In this document: positions 45,781 to 54,863 of the stretch, piece after piece
Numbering within the stretch: the first letter of the stretch is position 1
Layout of the letters: the number at the start of each line of letters is the position of its first letter
Source of the DNA: Palleronia aestuarii
GTDB lineage: Bacteria; Pseudomonadota; Alphaproteobacteria; Rhodobacterales; Rhodobacteraceae
Assembly: GCF_003253995.1 (NCBI RefSeq)
Contig: NZ_QKZL01000011.1
Location: 43,426-107,425, forward strand
Reading direction: 5' to 3'
DNA length: 64,000 bases
The notes under the pieces: generated by a model
Database searches by the model: none
What the model was told of the DNA's origin: nothing
Seen by the model: the letters and a program-made list of their open reading frames with translations, nothing else
Position numbers and translations under genes: made by a program

Positions 45781-46952
45781 TCCGCGGCCTCCCGGACCTC
45801 GGGGCGAGGCGGACGCTGCGAGAAGCGCCGTCCGAAGACCCCTTCGGCGATCCGGTTCTTCATCATCTCGGTCGATCCGCCGGCGATCATCCAGCCACGC
45901 GTCTTGCGGAAGCAATATTCGACGAGGTGCTCGTCGCAATACCCCGTGCCGCCCATGACCTGCACCGCCTCGTTCGCGCAATCGAAACCCGCGCGGTTGC
46001 ACATGAGCTTGGCCAAGGCCGTGTCCTGCGCCGATGGAAGGCCACGATCCGCCGAGACCGCCGCGCGGTAGAGAAGCAGACGCGCCGATTCCAGGGCGAC
46101 CTGCATGTCCGCGAACTTCCACTGCAATCCCTGGAACTCGCAAAGCGGCCGTCCGAACTGCGTGCGTTCGAGCGCATGGTCGCGTGCGGCGTAGAAGGCG
46201 AACTCGCCCAGCGCCCTGGCTCGCGCGGCATTGCCGAGCCGTTCCGCGTTGAACCCGGAGATCTGCTTCTTGAAGCCGCCGGGGCCGAGAAGCACGTTCT
46301 CGGGCTCGATCCGGACGGCGTCGAAATAAAGCGCGCACCACTGCTCGGTGTTCATATAATTCGACGGCTGACCGAAGCTGAACCCTTCCTGGCCGCGCTC
46401 CACGATGACCGATCCGATATTGCCCGCACCCGGCCCAAAGCGACAATAGACGAGGAACACGTTCGCTTCGGCGGAGTGGCTCGTGAAGACCTTGCCACCG
46501 GTCAGCCGGTACCCGTCACCATCGGGATCGGCGCGCGTGGTCAGATCCGTCACCGCCGATCCGGCATCGGGCTCCGTCATACCCAGACCGATCGCGACTT
46601 CGCCCCTCAGCATCCCCGGCAGATACTTCTCCTTCTGAGCGGGACTCGCGTACTCGGCGAAGGTGCGGATGGCGCCGAAATTGCCCTGCTGGATCGCGTC
46701 GGCCCCGCGCGGGTCGGCGAGTGCCACCTCCTCGATCGCGATGATAGCATCCATCAGGGTGCCGCCCTGGCCCCCATCCTCTTCCGGAATGGTGATGCCG
46801 AGAAGACCGGCCTCTGCCGCCATGCGCGACGCCTCGAAGGGGAATCCGGGATCGTGCGCCCGCTTCAATGCACCCGGTGCAAGTTTGTCGTTTGCGAAAC
46901 GGCGCACCATGTCGCGGAACTGCGTCCTCTCGGGGGTCGGCGCGAAATCCAA
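45777..46952 (-). CDS. Acyl-CoA dehydrogenase
   Basis: FAD-dependent dehydrogenase introducing the 2,3-double bond, 391 residues. Signatures: GLGMTEPDAGSAVTDLTTRA (FAD/substrate contact), TGGKVFTSHSAEANVFLVYC, and C-terminal QVMGGTGYCDEHLVEYCFRK. The start is assigned to TTG 46952 (MDFAPTPERTQFRDM) with GGAGGA six bases before it, which gives the normal family length. An open frame extends to 47036 but crosses the GntR operator. It is first of the acyl-CoA dehydrogenase-synthetase-dehydrogenase operon. Confidence 0.93.
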   Translation of the reverse strand: MDFAPTPERTQFRDMVRRFANDKLAPGALKRAHDPGFPFEASRMAAEAGLLGITIPEEDGGQGGTLMDAIIAIEEVALADPRGADAIQQGNFGAIRTFAEYASPAQKEKYLPGMLRGEVAIGLGMTEPDAGSAVTDLTTRADPDGDGYRLTGGKVFTSHSAEANVFLVYCRFGPGAGNIGSVIVERGQEGFSFGQPSNYMNTEQWCALYFDAVRIEPENVLLGPGGFKKQISGFNAERLGNAARARALGEFAFYAARDHALERTQFGRPLCEFQGLQWKFADMQVALESARLLLYRAAVSADRGLPSAQDTALAKLMCNRAGFDCANEAVQVMGGTGYCDEHLVEYCFRKTRGWMIAGGSTEMMKNRIAEGVFGRRFSQRPPRPEVREAAE

Positions 46953-47003
46953 GGCGAATCCTCCAGCTTCATCGGACCGCAGCCCGCGATCCGCTCCTCC
47001 ACT

Positions 47004-47021
47004 TGTATCTAACTTAATACA
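47004..47021. promoter_or_regulatory. Probable GntR operator TGTAT-N8-ATACA
   Basis: An inverted repeat 52 bases upstream of the acyl-CoA dehydrogenase start and just beyond the gntR stop. Similar half-sites recur upstream of gntR at 47831-47850. Confidence 0.6.
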
Positions 47022-47032
47022 TGTGGGTCCCG

Positions 47033-47815
47033 TCAAGAATTATCTTCGGGAAGCATGTCCTCCCTGCCAGCCGCCTGCCAGGCGCCGTCGTTCCTGCTGG
47101 GGTCGGATTCCATGGTAATCTCGAATTCGTACCGCTCGGGGTGATAGAGAACGTATAGGTACTCCACGATACGCCCCGTCCGATCCTCGACGCGGCGCTC
47201 GATCCCCAGCAAGGGGCTGCCCACCGCGACGCCCAGAAGCGGCGCGACGATCGTATCTGCGGATTTTGCAAAGATGCGCTGATGGGCCCGAACCGCATCG
47301 ATCCCGGCGCGGCGCAGAAGCTGCGTCAGCGGCTGCGCGGCGAGATCGGCCCGGCTGAAAGATTGACCGATCTCCTCCGGCACCCACGCGACGGAGTACG
47401 AGAACGGCATGTCCTTGTAAAATCTTAACCTTACGGTGTGAAGCCCTTGGGTATTCGGCGGCAATCCCATGGTTTCGGCGATCCGCTCCGGCGGCCTCTC
47501 GAACGCGAAGTGCAAGACGTCCACGCGCGTGCGCAGACCCATGGCGAGGAGGTTCTCCACGAAGCCCGTAACTTCCGCGCGGACCGGATCGATCGCACGA
47601 TTGTTGACCACGACGGTTCCGCGCCCCTGGCGTCGCTCGATCAACCCGTCACTTGCCAGATTCTGCAGGGCCTTGCGGATCGTCACGCGCGAACAGCCGT
47701 AATCCCGCGCAAGCTCGTTCTCGCCGGGCAGCGTATCGTAGGGACGGTAATGTCCCTCGCGGATGTTGGCCCGAAGCTGAGAGTAGATGGCATGGTAGAG
47801 CGGTGCCGCGGCCAT
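47033..47815 (-). CDS. GntR-family transcriptional regulator (HutC/UTRA type)
   Basis: A 260-residue regulator: N-terminal winged helix (AIYSQLRANIREGHYRPYDT, LPGENELARDYGCSRVTIRK, ALQNLASDGLIERRQGRGT) and a C-terminal UTRA ligand-binding domain (LHTVRLRFYKDMPFSYSVAW, GIERRVEDRTGRIVEYLYVL). It is encoded between the operon it probably controls and the divergent prpD-like gene. TGTAT/ATACA repeats on both sides suggest autoregulation. Confidence 0.92.
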   Translation of the reverse strand: MAAAPLYHAIYSQLRANIREGHYRPYDTLPGENELARDYGCSRVTIRKALQNLASDGLIERRQGRGTVVVNNRAIDPVRAEVTGFVENLLAMGLRTRVDVLHFAFERPPERIAETMGLPPNTQGLHTVRLRFYKDMPFSYSVAWVPEEIGQSFSRADLAAQPLTQLLRRAGIDAVRAHQRIFAKSADTIVAPLLGVAVGSPLLGIERRVEDRTGRIVEYLYVLYHPERYEFEITMESDPSRNDGAWQAAGREDMLPEDNS

Positions 47816-47830
47816 GTGATCCTCGCATCA

Positions 47831-47901
47831 TGTATCAACCGCATTATACACCCGTCCTGCGGCCTGTCTAAAATACATTTGATGTCTATACTGCAATACA
47901 T
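47831..47901. promoter_or_regulatory. GntR-type repeats in the gntR/prpD-like divergent promoter
   Basis: TGTAT-N10-ATACA at 47831-47850 and two direct ATACAT copies at 47873-47878 and 47896-47901 lie between the divergent gntR and MmgE/PrpD genes. The half-site is the same as at 47004-47021. Confidence 0.5.
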
Positions 47902-47939
47902 CTAATCTCGGTCACGATCGATCTAGGGAGGATGGAGCT

Positions 47940-49307
47940 TTGGCGGAAATCACGGGCAAACTCGCGGAATTCGTCTCGACATTGCAGGCAGAGGGGATTC
48001 CCCGGACGGTGCGCGACCGGGCCGCCCTGCTGACGCTCGACGCGGTCGCCATCGCGGTGCGCGCGATGCACGACGGCGATTCCACCCCCAGCCTCCTTGC
48101 CGGCTTCCGCGATGCCGGCGCGGGTCCGGGGCCCTGTACCGTCGCCGGCCATGGCACCCGCCTTGCCCCCGCGGCTGCCGCGGGCCTGAACGGAGCGCTC
48201 GTGCACACGCTCGATTTCGACGACACGCATATCGGCGCCTCCGCCCATATCACGGCCCCCGTCGTTCCCGCCGCCCTTGCCACCGCAGAGGCGGTCGACG
48301 CCGACGGTGAGGCGACGATCGTCGGCATCGTCGCCGGAATGGAGGTCATGGCCCGGCTCGGGCGCGCGCTCGTCCCGCCAAGGCATTATGCCAGAGGGTA
48401 TCATCCGACGGCGACTTCGGGTGTTTTCGGCGCAACCGCGGCGGCCGGTGCGGTCATGGGACTGTCTGCGGAGCAGATGACGGATGCGTTCGGGATCGCG
48501 CTTTCCTCGGCGGGCGGAACGCTTCAGTTCCACGCCAACGGCGCCTGGACGAAGCGCTTGCAGGTCGGCCTTGCCGCGGAGGCGGGGGTCCGCGCCGCGT
48601 TCCTTGCGCGGGCGGGATTTCGCGGTGCGGCCGAACCGATCGAGGGAGAGCGCGGGCTCCTGCGCGTCTTCACCGATGCCCCCGAGCCCGGCCTGGCGGT
48701 CAAGAACCTCGGCACCGAATGGGAAACGCTGGAGATCGGCGTGAAGCCCTATCCCGCCTGCCGGTTCGCCCATGCGGCCATCGATGCGCTTCTCGACATG
48801 CGCGTCGATGCCGGCGATGTCCGGTCGATCCATGTGGGATTGTCCCGCAAGGCCATCGCCGCCGTGGGAGAACCCGAAGCGCGCAAGCGGCACGCGAGAA
48901 ACACCGTGGACGCACAGTTTTCCATGTATTTCCTTGCGGCCGCAGCTTTGATCGCCGGGGGCGTGCGCTGGGACGATTACCCGCGTCTCATCGCCCAGCC
49001 GGAGATCGATGCCTTGGCCGACAAGGTGCAGGTCTGGCACGACACGGCCATCGAGGCGCTCTACCCACGACGCATGGCCGCCTCCGTCCGCGTCGTGCTG
49101 TCGGACGGACGCGAACTCGATCGGGTGGTGGAATCGCCCTCCGGCGAGCCCGACCGGTTTCCCGATGAAGCCGCGTTCCGACAGAAGGCCGAGATGCTCA
49201 CGGCGCCGGTTCTCGGGGATGCCGGGGTGGAACGCCTGTGCGACGCCGCGCTTGCCCTCGAACGCGTCGGACCGCAGGCGCTTGCGGCGGCCATGCGCCC
49301 GGTGTGA
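47940..49307 (+). CDS. MmgE/PrpD family protein (copy 1)
   Basis: Member of the 2-methylcitrate dehydratase/cis-aconitate decarboxylase fold, 455 residues. Typical segments: AALLTLDAVAIAVRAMHDGD, the His/Asp-rich HTLDFDDTHIGASAHITAPV and KPYPACRFAHAAIDALLDMR. It begins at TTG 47940 after AGGGAGGA. The reaction could be dehydration of a hydroxy tri- or dicarboxylate; it is not fixed by sequence. It is divergent from gntR and convergent to the second copy. Confidence 0.88.
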   Translation: MAEITGKLAEFVSTLQAEGIPRTVRDRAALLTLDAVAIAVRAMHDGDSTPSLLAGFRDAGAGPGPCTVAGHGTRLAPAAAAGLNGALVHTLDFDDTHIGASAHITAPVVPAALATAEAVDADGEATIVGIVAGMEVMARLGRALVPPRHYARGYHPTATSGVFGATAAAGAVMGLSAEQMTDAFGIALSSAGGTLQFHANGAWTKRLQVGLAAEAGVRAAFLARAGFRGAAEPIEGERGLLRVFTDAPEPGLAVKNLGTEWETLEIGVKPYPACRFAHAAIDALLDMRVDAGDVRSIHVGLSRKAIAAVGEPEARKRHARNTVDAQFSMYFLAAAALIAGGVRWDDYPRLIAQPEIDALADKVQVWHDTAIEALYPRRMAASVRVVLSDGRELDRVVESPSGEPDRFPDEAAFRQKAEMLTAPVLGDAGVERLCDAALALERVGPQALAAAMRPV

Positions 49308-49312
49308 CCGCA

Positions 49313-49338
49313 GGCCGCGCCCCGGATCGGGCGCGGCC
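49313..49338. terminator. Bidirectional terminator between the two MmgE/PrpD genes
   Basis: A perfect ten-base-pair stem (GGCCGCGCCC/GGGCGCGGCC) with a six-base loop occupies the 38-base gap between convergent genes. Confidence 0.65.
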
Positions 49339-49345
49339 CGTTCGG

Positions 49346-50758
49346 TCAGCTGGCGCGCGCCAGGCTCTCGACGAGCGGACGCATGTCTGCGGTATCGTGG
49401 ACGGCCCAAAGTGATGCCGCGATGGACCGCGCCTCCGCCTCGTCGAAGACAAGCGTGGCCAGCGTCATGAATTTCGCCTCGAGCGCCGCCTCGTCGAGCG
49501 GGTTGCCCGGCGATCCATAGGGCTGGTCCACCCTGTGATCCACGCGCCGGCCATCCTTCAGCGTGACCGTGACCCGGGCGGGTCGGGTCCTGGGATAGTC
49601 GGCCTCGCATTCCGGGTCCACGTCGACGCTCACCCGCTCCGCCAGAGCAGCCGTCTCCGGATCGGCCCGGTGCGCGGCGTCGAAGACGTCGATGTCGGCG
49701 CGACCGAAACGCGCGGCGCTCGCCAGGACGAACGGGATGCTCATCTGCGAGCCCGTGAAGCTCGACCATGTCCGAAGGTCGTGCGCGGCCGCGACGCGGT
49801 AGGTGCCCACGTGCATAGCCTCGATCTTGTCGGCGGTGAAGTCGTGCTCGCGCATCAGGAGGGTCAGGGCGTCGATCGGGCCGTGGATATGCCGGCAGCA
49901 CGCATAGGGTTTGATGTAGCACTCGGTCATCGCATGCGGCGAACCGGTTCCGACGGACAGGATATCGAGCGTGGAATAGTCGAACTCGCCGGTATCGCCC
50001 CCGGCATAGGCATGGAAGAACCCATCGCGCACCTCGAGACATCCCGGAGGGCCCTGCAGGCCATTCTCGGCCAGAACACCCGAGAGCAATCCGCTGCGGG
50101 CGCCGAAGCCTGCATGCAGGCGCTTCACCTCTCCGCCGTGGAGGAACGTGAAGAGCCCGGAGGCCGTCGAGCACGCCGCCCCGAACGCGCTTTCCACGGC
50201 ATCCTCGTCCAGCCCCTTCATCACGCACCAGACGGCGGTCGCGCCGAAGACCCCGGTGGCCGGGGTGTTGTGAAAGCCGCGCCAGCGCGCCCGGGGGTGG
50301 ATCGCCGCGGAGATCCGGCACATCACCTCGTAGCCCGCGATGATCGAGCGCAGGAAAGTGTCGCCGTCGCATCGGGTCTGCCACGCCGCGGCGAGCGCGG
50401 CTGGCACGATCACGGTTCCAGGATGGACCGAGCCCGCCCGGTAGCCATCGTCGACCTCGAGCCCGTGCCCCGCGGTACCCGCGATGAGCGCGGCGGTCGT
50501 CATGTCGAAGCGTTCACCGCGACCCGGAACCGGCACCTCTCCGCCGGCGCCGGTGGCGCGAACGGCCTTCACCGTGGTCTCGGTCGTCTCCTGCACCGCG
50601 CCTGCGATCAAGGCGCCGATTGTGTCGAGCGCATGGTACCGCGCCCGGTGAAACGTCTTGTCGTCGAAGCTTGCCGTCCGCGCCTCCGCGACGAACTTCG
50701 CGAGCGCCCGTGTCGCCCCCGGCGTCGTCTGCGCGTCGATCCGTGCCTGCTGATTCAT
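49346..50758 (-). CDS. MmgE/PrpD family protein (copy 2)
   Basis: A 470-residue paralogue of the preceding family member: YHALDTIGALIAGAVQETTE, GHGLEVDDGYRAGSVHPGTV, FHNTPATGVFGATAVWCVMK, and CYIKPYACCRHIHGPIDALT. The conserved His/Asp cluster is changed (EVDDGYRAGSVHPG instead of FDDTHIGASAH), so the two copies should differ in substrate. The ribosome site is GGGAGGA, four bases before the ATG. It lies downstream of iclR on the same strand, separated by 87 bases. Confidence 0.87.
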   Translation of the reverse strand: MNQQARIDAQTTPGATRALAKFVAEARTASFDDKTFHRARYHALDTIGALIAGAVQETTETTVKAVRATGAGGEVPVPGRGERFDMTTAALIAGTAGHGLEVDDGYRAGSVHPGTVIVPAALAAAWQTRCDGDTFLRSIIAGYEVMCRISAAIHPRARWRGFHNTPATGVFGATAVWCVMKGLDEDAVESAFGAACSTASGLFTFLHGGEVKRLHAGFGARSGLLSGVLAENGLQGPPGCLEVRDGFFHAYAGGDTGEFDYSTLDILSVGTGSPHAMTECYIKPYACCRHIHGPIDALTLLMREHDFTADKIEAMHVGTYRVAAAHDLRTWSSFTGSQMSIPFVLASAARFGRADIDVFDAAHRADPETAALAERVSVDVDPECEADYPRTRPARVTVTLKDGRRVDHRVDQPYGSPGNPLDEAALEAKFMTLATLVFDEAEARSIAASLWAVHDTADMRPLVESLARAS

Positions 50759-50845
50759 CTCATCCTCCCTTGAAGGTCCTGTCCCGCCCCGTCGGCAGGA
50801 GATCGGGCCACCGTGGACTGCGGCATGGCCCGGACCGGGCGGATG

Positions 50846-51676
50846 TCAGCGCAGCATCGGCGAAAGCTGTCGGCACATATGGGCAAGTTGCGGGCCGAGC
50901 TCGCCCTCGAGCTTGTCGCGCCCGACCGCGAAGGACGGCGCGCCGCAAAGCATGCTCTTGAGAGATTGCCCCGCGGCCGATTTGAGCGGACTTCCCACCG
51001 CGCGCATACCGTGGTGCCAATCGTCTTCCACGTAGCAGAAGCCGCGCCTCTCCACCTGCGCGATGGCGTCGTCGATCCGGGGCTTGAGTTCCGCCCAATC
51101 CTCCGCGGCGAGCTTCGCCTTGAGCAGATCGAAGAAGAAGGCGCGCTCCTCCATGTCCAGCCCCGCGAGGAAAGCACGCCCGACTGCGGTCGTGGCGATC
51201 GGCACTCGCGATCCCGCCTCGAGATGCAGCGACGACAGCGACCCCGCGTTGAAGGCGTCGACGATGATCATGCTCGATCGATCCCGCGCGGCAAGTGCTA
51301 CGGTGACATCCTGCGCGATGGCCAGCTTCTGCATCGGCTCGCGCACGATCTGCCGGACGGTCATGTTCGAAAGGACGGCGTATCCAAGCGCGAGGATCGA
51401 TTCCGTCGGCTCGAACTTCGCCTCGCCCTTGAGGTAGCGCAGATATCCGAGCTCCGAGAGGGTATGCGTCAGGCGGGTGACGGTGGCTTTCGGAATGCCC
51501 GTCGCCAGCGACAGCTCTTGGTTGCCCATCGGTCCCGCGCCCGGCTTGAACGCACGCAAGATATCGAACCCGCGGGACAGGGAATTTATGAACTTGCGAT
51601 CGGACGACCGGTCGCGACCGCCATCCTCGTGCGGATCCGACCCGCCGTCTTCGAGCGGCGAACTCCGGGTGCGCAT
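50846..51676 (-). CDS. IclR-family transcriptional regulator
   Basis: A 276-residue regulator: winged helix (FINSLSRGFDILRAFKPGAG, NQELSLATGIPKATVTRLTH, TLSELGYLRYL) and an effector-binding IclR domain (VTVALAARDRSSMIIVDAFN, PIATTAVGRAFLAGLDMEER, RRGFCYVEDDWHHGMRAVGS). The ribosome site is GGGAGA. A palindromic motif about 100 bases upstream also occurs at the importer and the divergent beta-oxidation promoter, pointing to its regulon. Confidence 0.92.
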   Translation of the reverse strand: MRTRSSPLEDGGSDPHEDGGRDRSSDRKFINSLSRGFDILRAFKPGAGPMGNQELSLATGIPKATVTRLTHTLSELGYLRYLKGEAKFEPTESILALGYAVLSNMTVRQIVREPMQKLAIAQDVTVALAARDRSSMIIVDAFNAGSLSSLHLEAGSRVPIATTAVGRAFLAGLDMEERAFFFDLLKAKLAAEDWAELKPRIDDAIAQVERRGFCYVEDDWHHGMRAVGSPLKSAAGQSLKSMLCGAPSFAVGRDKLEGELGPQLAHMCRQLSPMLR

Positions 51677-52038
51677 CTGATCTCTCCCGTCGGTTCAAGG
51701 TCATCTCGCAAGTACTTGTCTGCACCAAAGCGCGCAATCCCATGTAATCGCAGCACAGGATTTACCCCCTGTTATACCGCATAGCGGAACGTATCAATCA
51801 ATATTGCACAGGATATTACTTACCTGCGACTTACTGATGTGGCGTGGCAGATTTAACCGGATCGCACTTCTGCGATGAAATGGTCATCGCGCGGCGCTCG
51901 TAATGCTATGAAGGAAGTTCGCGCGACCATGCGTAACATCGCCGCCCGTTGCCCCCTTCCCCAAAAGCCGACGCCTAGTTCGTATGCGGCGGCGATGCCG
52001 GGCTCGAAGACGCCATGGGCGCAGTCGCCCTGAGTGGC
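51677..52038. other. Intergenic region between iclR and leuD-like gene
   Basis: The 362 bases hold the third IclR-type operator at 51774-51793 and a small hairpin (CCTGAG/CTCAGG, 52029-52043) over the leuD stop. No gene is supported in the remaining sequence. Confidence 0.5.
51774..51793. promoter_or_regulatory. IclR-type operator copy 3 (palindrome CCGC-ATA-GCGG)
   Basis: The most symmetric copy: CCGC and GCGG flank a three-base spacer at 51777-51787. It is about 100 bases upstream of the iclR start, consistent with autoregulation. Confidence 0.7.
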
Positions 52039-52632
52039 TCAGGACGGAGCGGTCTTCGGCCAAATCCAGGGGGCCTGCCCGCGCCGGGCGTCGCGATACG
52101 CGGCTATAGCCTCGGTCCGCGACAGCGTCAGGTCGATATCGTCCCAGCCATTCACGAGCTTGCGGCGCCAGATCTCGCTTAATTCGAACCCGTATTCCCG
52201 ATCATCGACGAGGAAGCGCCGCGTCTCGAGGTCCACCCGGACTTTGGCCGTTTCGGTTCCGAGCGCTTCGAGAATCGCCCCCGCCTCGGCAGTTCGCGCC
52301 GGCAACAAGCCGTTATTGACGGCATTGCCCGCGAAGATTTCGGCAAAACTCTCCGCAACGACCACGTGGATGCCCGCGTCGATCAGCGCGTAGACGGCCG
52401 CTTCGCGCGACGACCCGCAGCCGAAGTTCGGCCCGGCGACCAGCACGCTGATGCCTGCGTGGCGATCGAGCGGAAAGGCGTCGTTTCCCTCGCGCAGGTC
52501 GGCGAAGAGGTAGTCACCGTATCCTTCCTTCCGGCTCGCGGACATGAACCGCGCGGGAATGATCTGGTCGGTGTCCACATTCGCCTGTGGGAGCGCGGCG
52601 GCCAAGCCGTCGTGGGTGGTCCAGCCGGCCAT
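52039..52632 (-). CDS. leuD: LeuD-like hydro-lyase small subunit
   Basis: Small subunit of a 3-isopropylmalate dehydratase-type enzyme, 197 residues. It shows NVDTDQIIPARFMSASRKEG, VLVAGPNFGCGSSREAAVYA and the swivelling-domain core. It pairs with the adjacent large subunit (one-base overlap). No leuB is next to it and the neighbours are catabolic, so a leucine-biosynthetic role is doubtful; a hydratase for another branched or methylated dicarboxylate (dimethylmaleate hydratase type) fits better. Confidence 0.88.
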   Translation of the reverse strand: MAGWTTHDGLAAALPQANVDTDQIIPARFMSASRKEGYGDYLFADLREGNDAFPLDRHAGISVLVAGPNFGCGSSREAAVYALIDAGIHVVVAESFAEIFAGNAVNNGLLPARTAEAGAILEALGTETAKVRVDLETRRFLVDDREYGFELSEIWRRKLVNGWDDIDLTLSRTEAIAAYRDARRGQAPWIWPKTAPS

Positions 52633-54029
52633 CAGGACTGCTCCATCATCAGTGCCCGGGCATCGGTTAGCCGTCCGGTGACAGCGGCGGCGGCAACCAT
52701 GACGGGCGACATGAGATGGGTCCGCGCGCCCTTACCCTGCCGTCCGCGGAAATTCCGGTTCGTCGTCGATGCGCATCTCTTGCCGGGCGCGACGACATCA
52801 CCGTTCATGCCGACGCACATGGAGCAGCCCGAAGCGACCCACTCGAGCCCGGCCTCGACGAAGATGCGGTCGAGCCCCTCCCTCTCGGCCTCGGCCCGGA
52901 CCAGCATCGACCCGGGAGAGACCACCCCCGGCACACGGGCGCTGCGACCCTTGAGGATCGCGGCGGCGGCGCGCAGATCCTCGATCCGGGCGTTGGTACA
53001 GGAGCCGAGGAAGACCTGATCGACGGCAATGTCTTCCAGCCGCTGTCCAGGCGTCAGCCCCATGTAGTCGAGCGCCTCCCGCGCGGCCCGTGCCCGACCG
53101 CCGTCGAATGTGCCGGGATCGGGGATCGTGGACGTGATCGGCAGCGCCTGCTCCGGGGTCGTGCCCCAGGTGACGGTGGGCGCGATGTCCGCCGCGTCGA
53201 TCCGCACCTCCCGGTCGAAGCGCGCCGCCTCGTCGGTCACCAGTTCGCGCCACGCGACGCACGCCCGGTCCCAATCGTCCCCGTCCGGCGCGAACGGGCG
53301 ACCCTTCAGGTAGGCGATTGTCCTGTCGTCCGGCGCGACGATCCCGAAGCGTGCGCCACCCTCGATCGAGAGGTTGCAGAGCGTCATCCGTCCCTCCATC
53401 GAGAGATCGCGCACCGTCGATCCGGCATATTCCACGGCATGTCCCGTGGCGCCATCGGTCCCGAGCTTCGCGATCCAGTGCAGCGCGATGTCCTTGGCGG
53501 TCACTCCGGGTCCGAGCATGCCGTCGATGCGGATGCGCATCGATTTCGGCCGTGCCTGCCAGATCGTCTGGGTTGCCAGGACATGCGCGACCTGCGTCGC
53601 GCCGATCCCGAAGGCCAGCGCCCCGAAGGCGCCGTGAGTCGATGTGTGGCTGTCGCCACAATTGACGAGCAGCCCGGGCAGCGTCAGGCCCTGCTCCGGC
53701 CCGATCACGTGCACGATGCCCTGGCGGGGGTCGCGCAGTCCGAACAAACGGATGCCGTAACGCTCCGTGTTGCGCTCGAGCCGCTCCAGCATCTGGGCAA
53801 TGGCCGGGTCGGCGATGGAGGCGCGGCCACGCGTCGGCGCGTAATGATCGGCCACGCCGAAAGTGAGTTCGGGTGCGAAGACCGGAAGGTCGCGTTCGGC
53901 CAGTTTCGCGAAGGCATGATGCGAACCCTCATGGACGAGGTGCCGGTCCACCCAGAGAAGCGACCCGTTCTCTTCGTCGAACGCCACCTCATGCGCGTCC
54001 CAGAGCTTGTCGAGCAGCGTGCGGCTCAC
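52632..54029 (-). CDS. leuC: LeuC-like hydro-lyase large subunit
   Basis: Iron-sulfur aconitase-family large subunit, 465 residues. The three cluster-ligand cysteines are seen in FLGSCTNARIEDLRAAAAIL and SGCSMCVGMNGDVVAPGKRC; the substrate loop LLVNCGDSHTSTHGAFGALA is intact. The N-terminal recognition segment reads DRHLVHEGSHHAFAKL, without the EVTSPQAF usual in biosynthetic LeuC, and DHYAPT replaces DHNVPT. This supports a changed substrate. Start MSRTLLDKLW. Confidence 0.88.
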   Translation of the reverse strand: MSRTLLDKLWDAHEVAFDEENGSLLWVDRHLVHEGSHHAFAKLAERDLPVFAPELTFGVADHYAPTRGRASIADPAIAQMLERLERNTERYGIRLFGLRDPRQGIVHVIGPEQGLTLPGLLVNCGDSHTSTHGAFGALAFGIGATQVAHVLATQTIWQARPKSMRIRIDGMLGPGVTAKDIALHWIAKLGTDGATGHAVEYAGSTVRDLSMEGRMTLCNLSIEGGARFGIVAPDDRTIAYLKGRPFAPDGDDWDRACVAWRELVTDEAARFDREVRIDAADIAPTVTWGTTPEQALPITSTIPDPGTFDGGRARAAREALDYMGLTPGQRLEDIAVDQVFLGSCTNARIEDLRAAAAILKGRSARVPGVVSPGSMLVRAEAEREGLDRIFVEAGLEWVASGCSMCVGMNGDVVAPGKRCASTTNRNFRGRQGKGARTHLMSPVMVAAAAVTGRLTDARALMMEQS

Positions 54030-54863
54030 GAGCCGGCCTTCCCGCGGCGATCACAGGATATTGTGTCCGCACGGCGAGCCCCGACCTCCCCGGCGTGTAC
54101 CGTTTCCATATCAAGCTCGAAACGATCGGGGCTATGGAGCGAAGAGGGAGGCTCGACGGAGCCGCTCGATGACACACCGAAGCCAGCCGCGGCGAATGTC
54201 GGCCCTCTCTGCTGCACCGGGTCAACCGTTAAGCGCCAATTGCCATGCGCGCGGGATCGGACAGGACAATCGATGGAATCGCGAACCTTCAACCCTCTAC
54301 CGCCGACCCGGTCGGCCTGTCTCGACTCCACGGTCGGATACAAATGACGCGCGTTCGTCCCGGGCACGAAATCATCATTCGGAAGCGACCTATCCGAGCG
54401 GAATCTCGCGCCTCCCGGAATGACGGACCTGGCGTTGTCTCCCATCGGACCTCCATTCCGAACCGCTTCGGCAATCGACACTGAATCATACTTTTGACGC
54501 GATGGTTCACCAGATTCGACCTGAAGCCAACAGGCCGCCTCACGGTCGAAGATCATGACGTTTGGACGGGATAGCGAAGACGGTCTGGCGTAGATTGCGC
54601 CACAAACCCCATTCTTCCCCTAATGTGCGTAACAGCCGGCTTTGGGGGATCGATCCCGGACGAGGTTCGGTCCGGATGAGCCAACAGGTCAAGCGCTTGC
54701 GCTTTTGCAAGGCGTGGCAGGCCATGGTCACCGCCCTAAAGAGGCTTGCCCGCCCGTAGACCCCGTGATCCTAAGTAGAGGAATGCGCCGGCACTGATCG
54801 AGCTGGGGCTGACCGGGTGGATCGTTCCCCATGGCACCATAATCATCACGCGGGAGGACGCGC
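54030..54863. other. Long non-coding or remnant region upstream of leuC-like gene
   Basis: About 830 bases with no gene that can be supported. One frame ending with the stop at 54867-54869 (30 codons after a stop near 54776) reads PALIELGLTGWIVPHGTIII, which looks like the conserved end of an unidentified protein and lacks a start. The divergent promoters of the leuC-like and lyase genes must lie here, but no operator repeat was found. Confidence 0.4.

Noticed and set aside
43672..46446. A 924-codon frame covering the acyl-CoA synthetase and beyond
   Set aside because: The extension overlaps the acyl-CoA dehydrogenase in another frame; the synthetase family start is ATG 45780 with an ATGA overlap.
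52039..54029. Leucine-biosynthesis leuCD assignment by name alone
   Set aside because: No leuB or leuA nearby and altered recognition motifs in the large subunit; kept as LeuCD-like with a catabolic role considered more likely.
54540..54759. Short frames on both strands that resembled transposase fragments
   Set aside because: Too short, no catalytic residues or terminal repeats, and no agreement between frames; not enough to call a mobile-element remnant.
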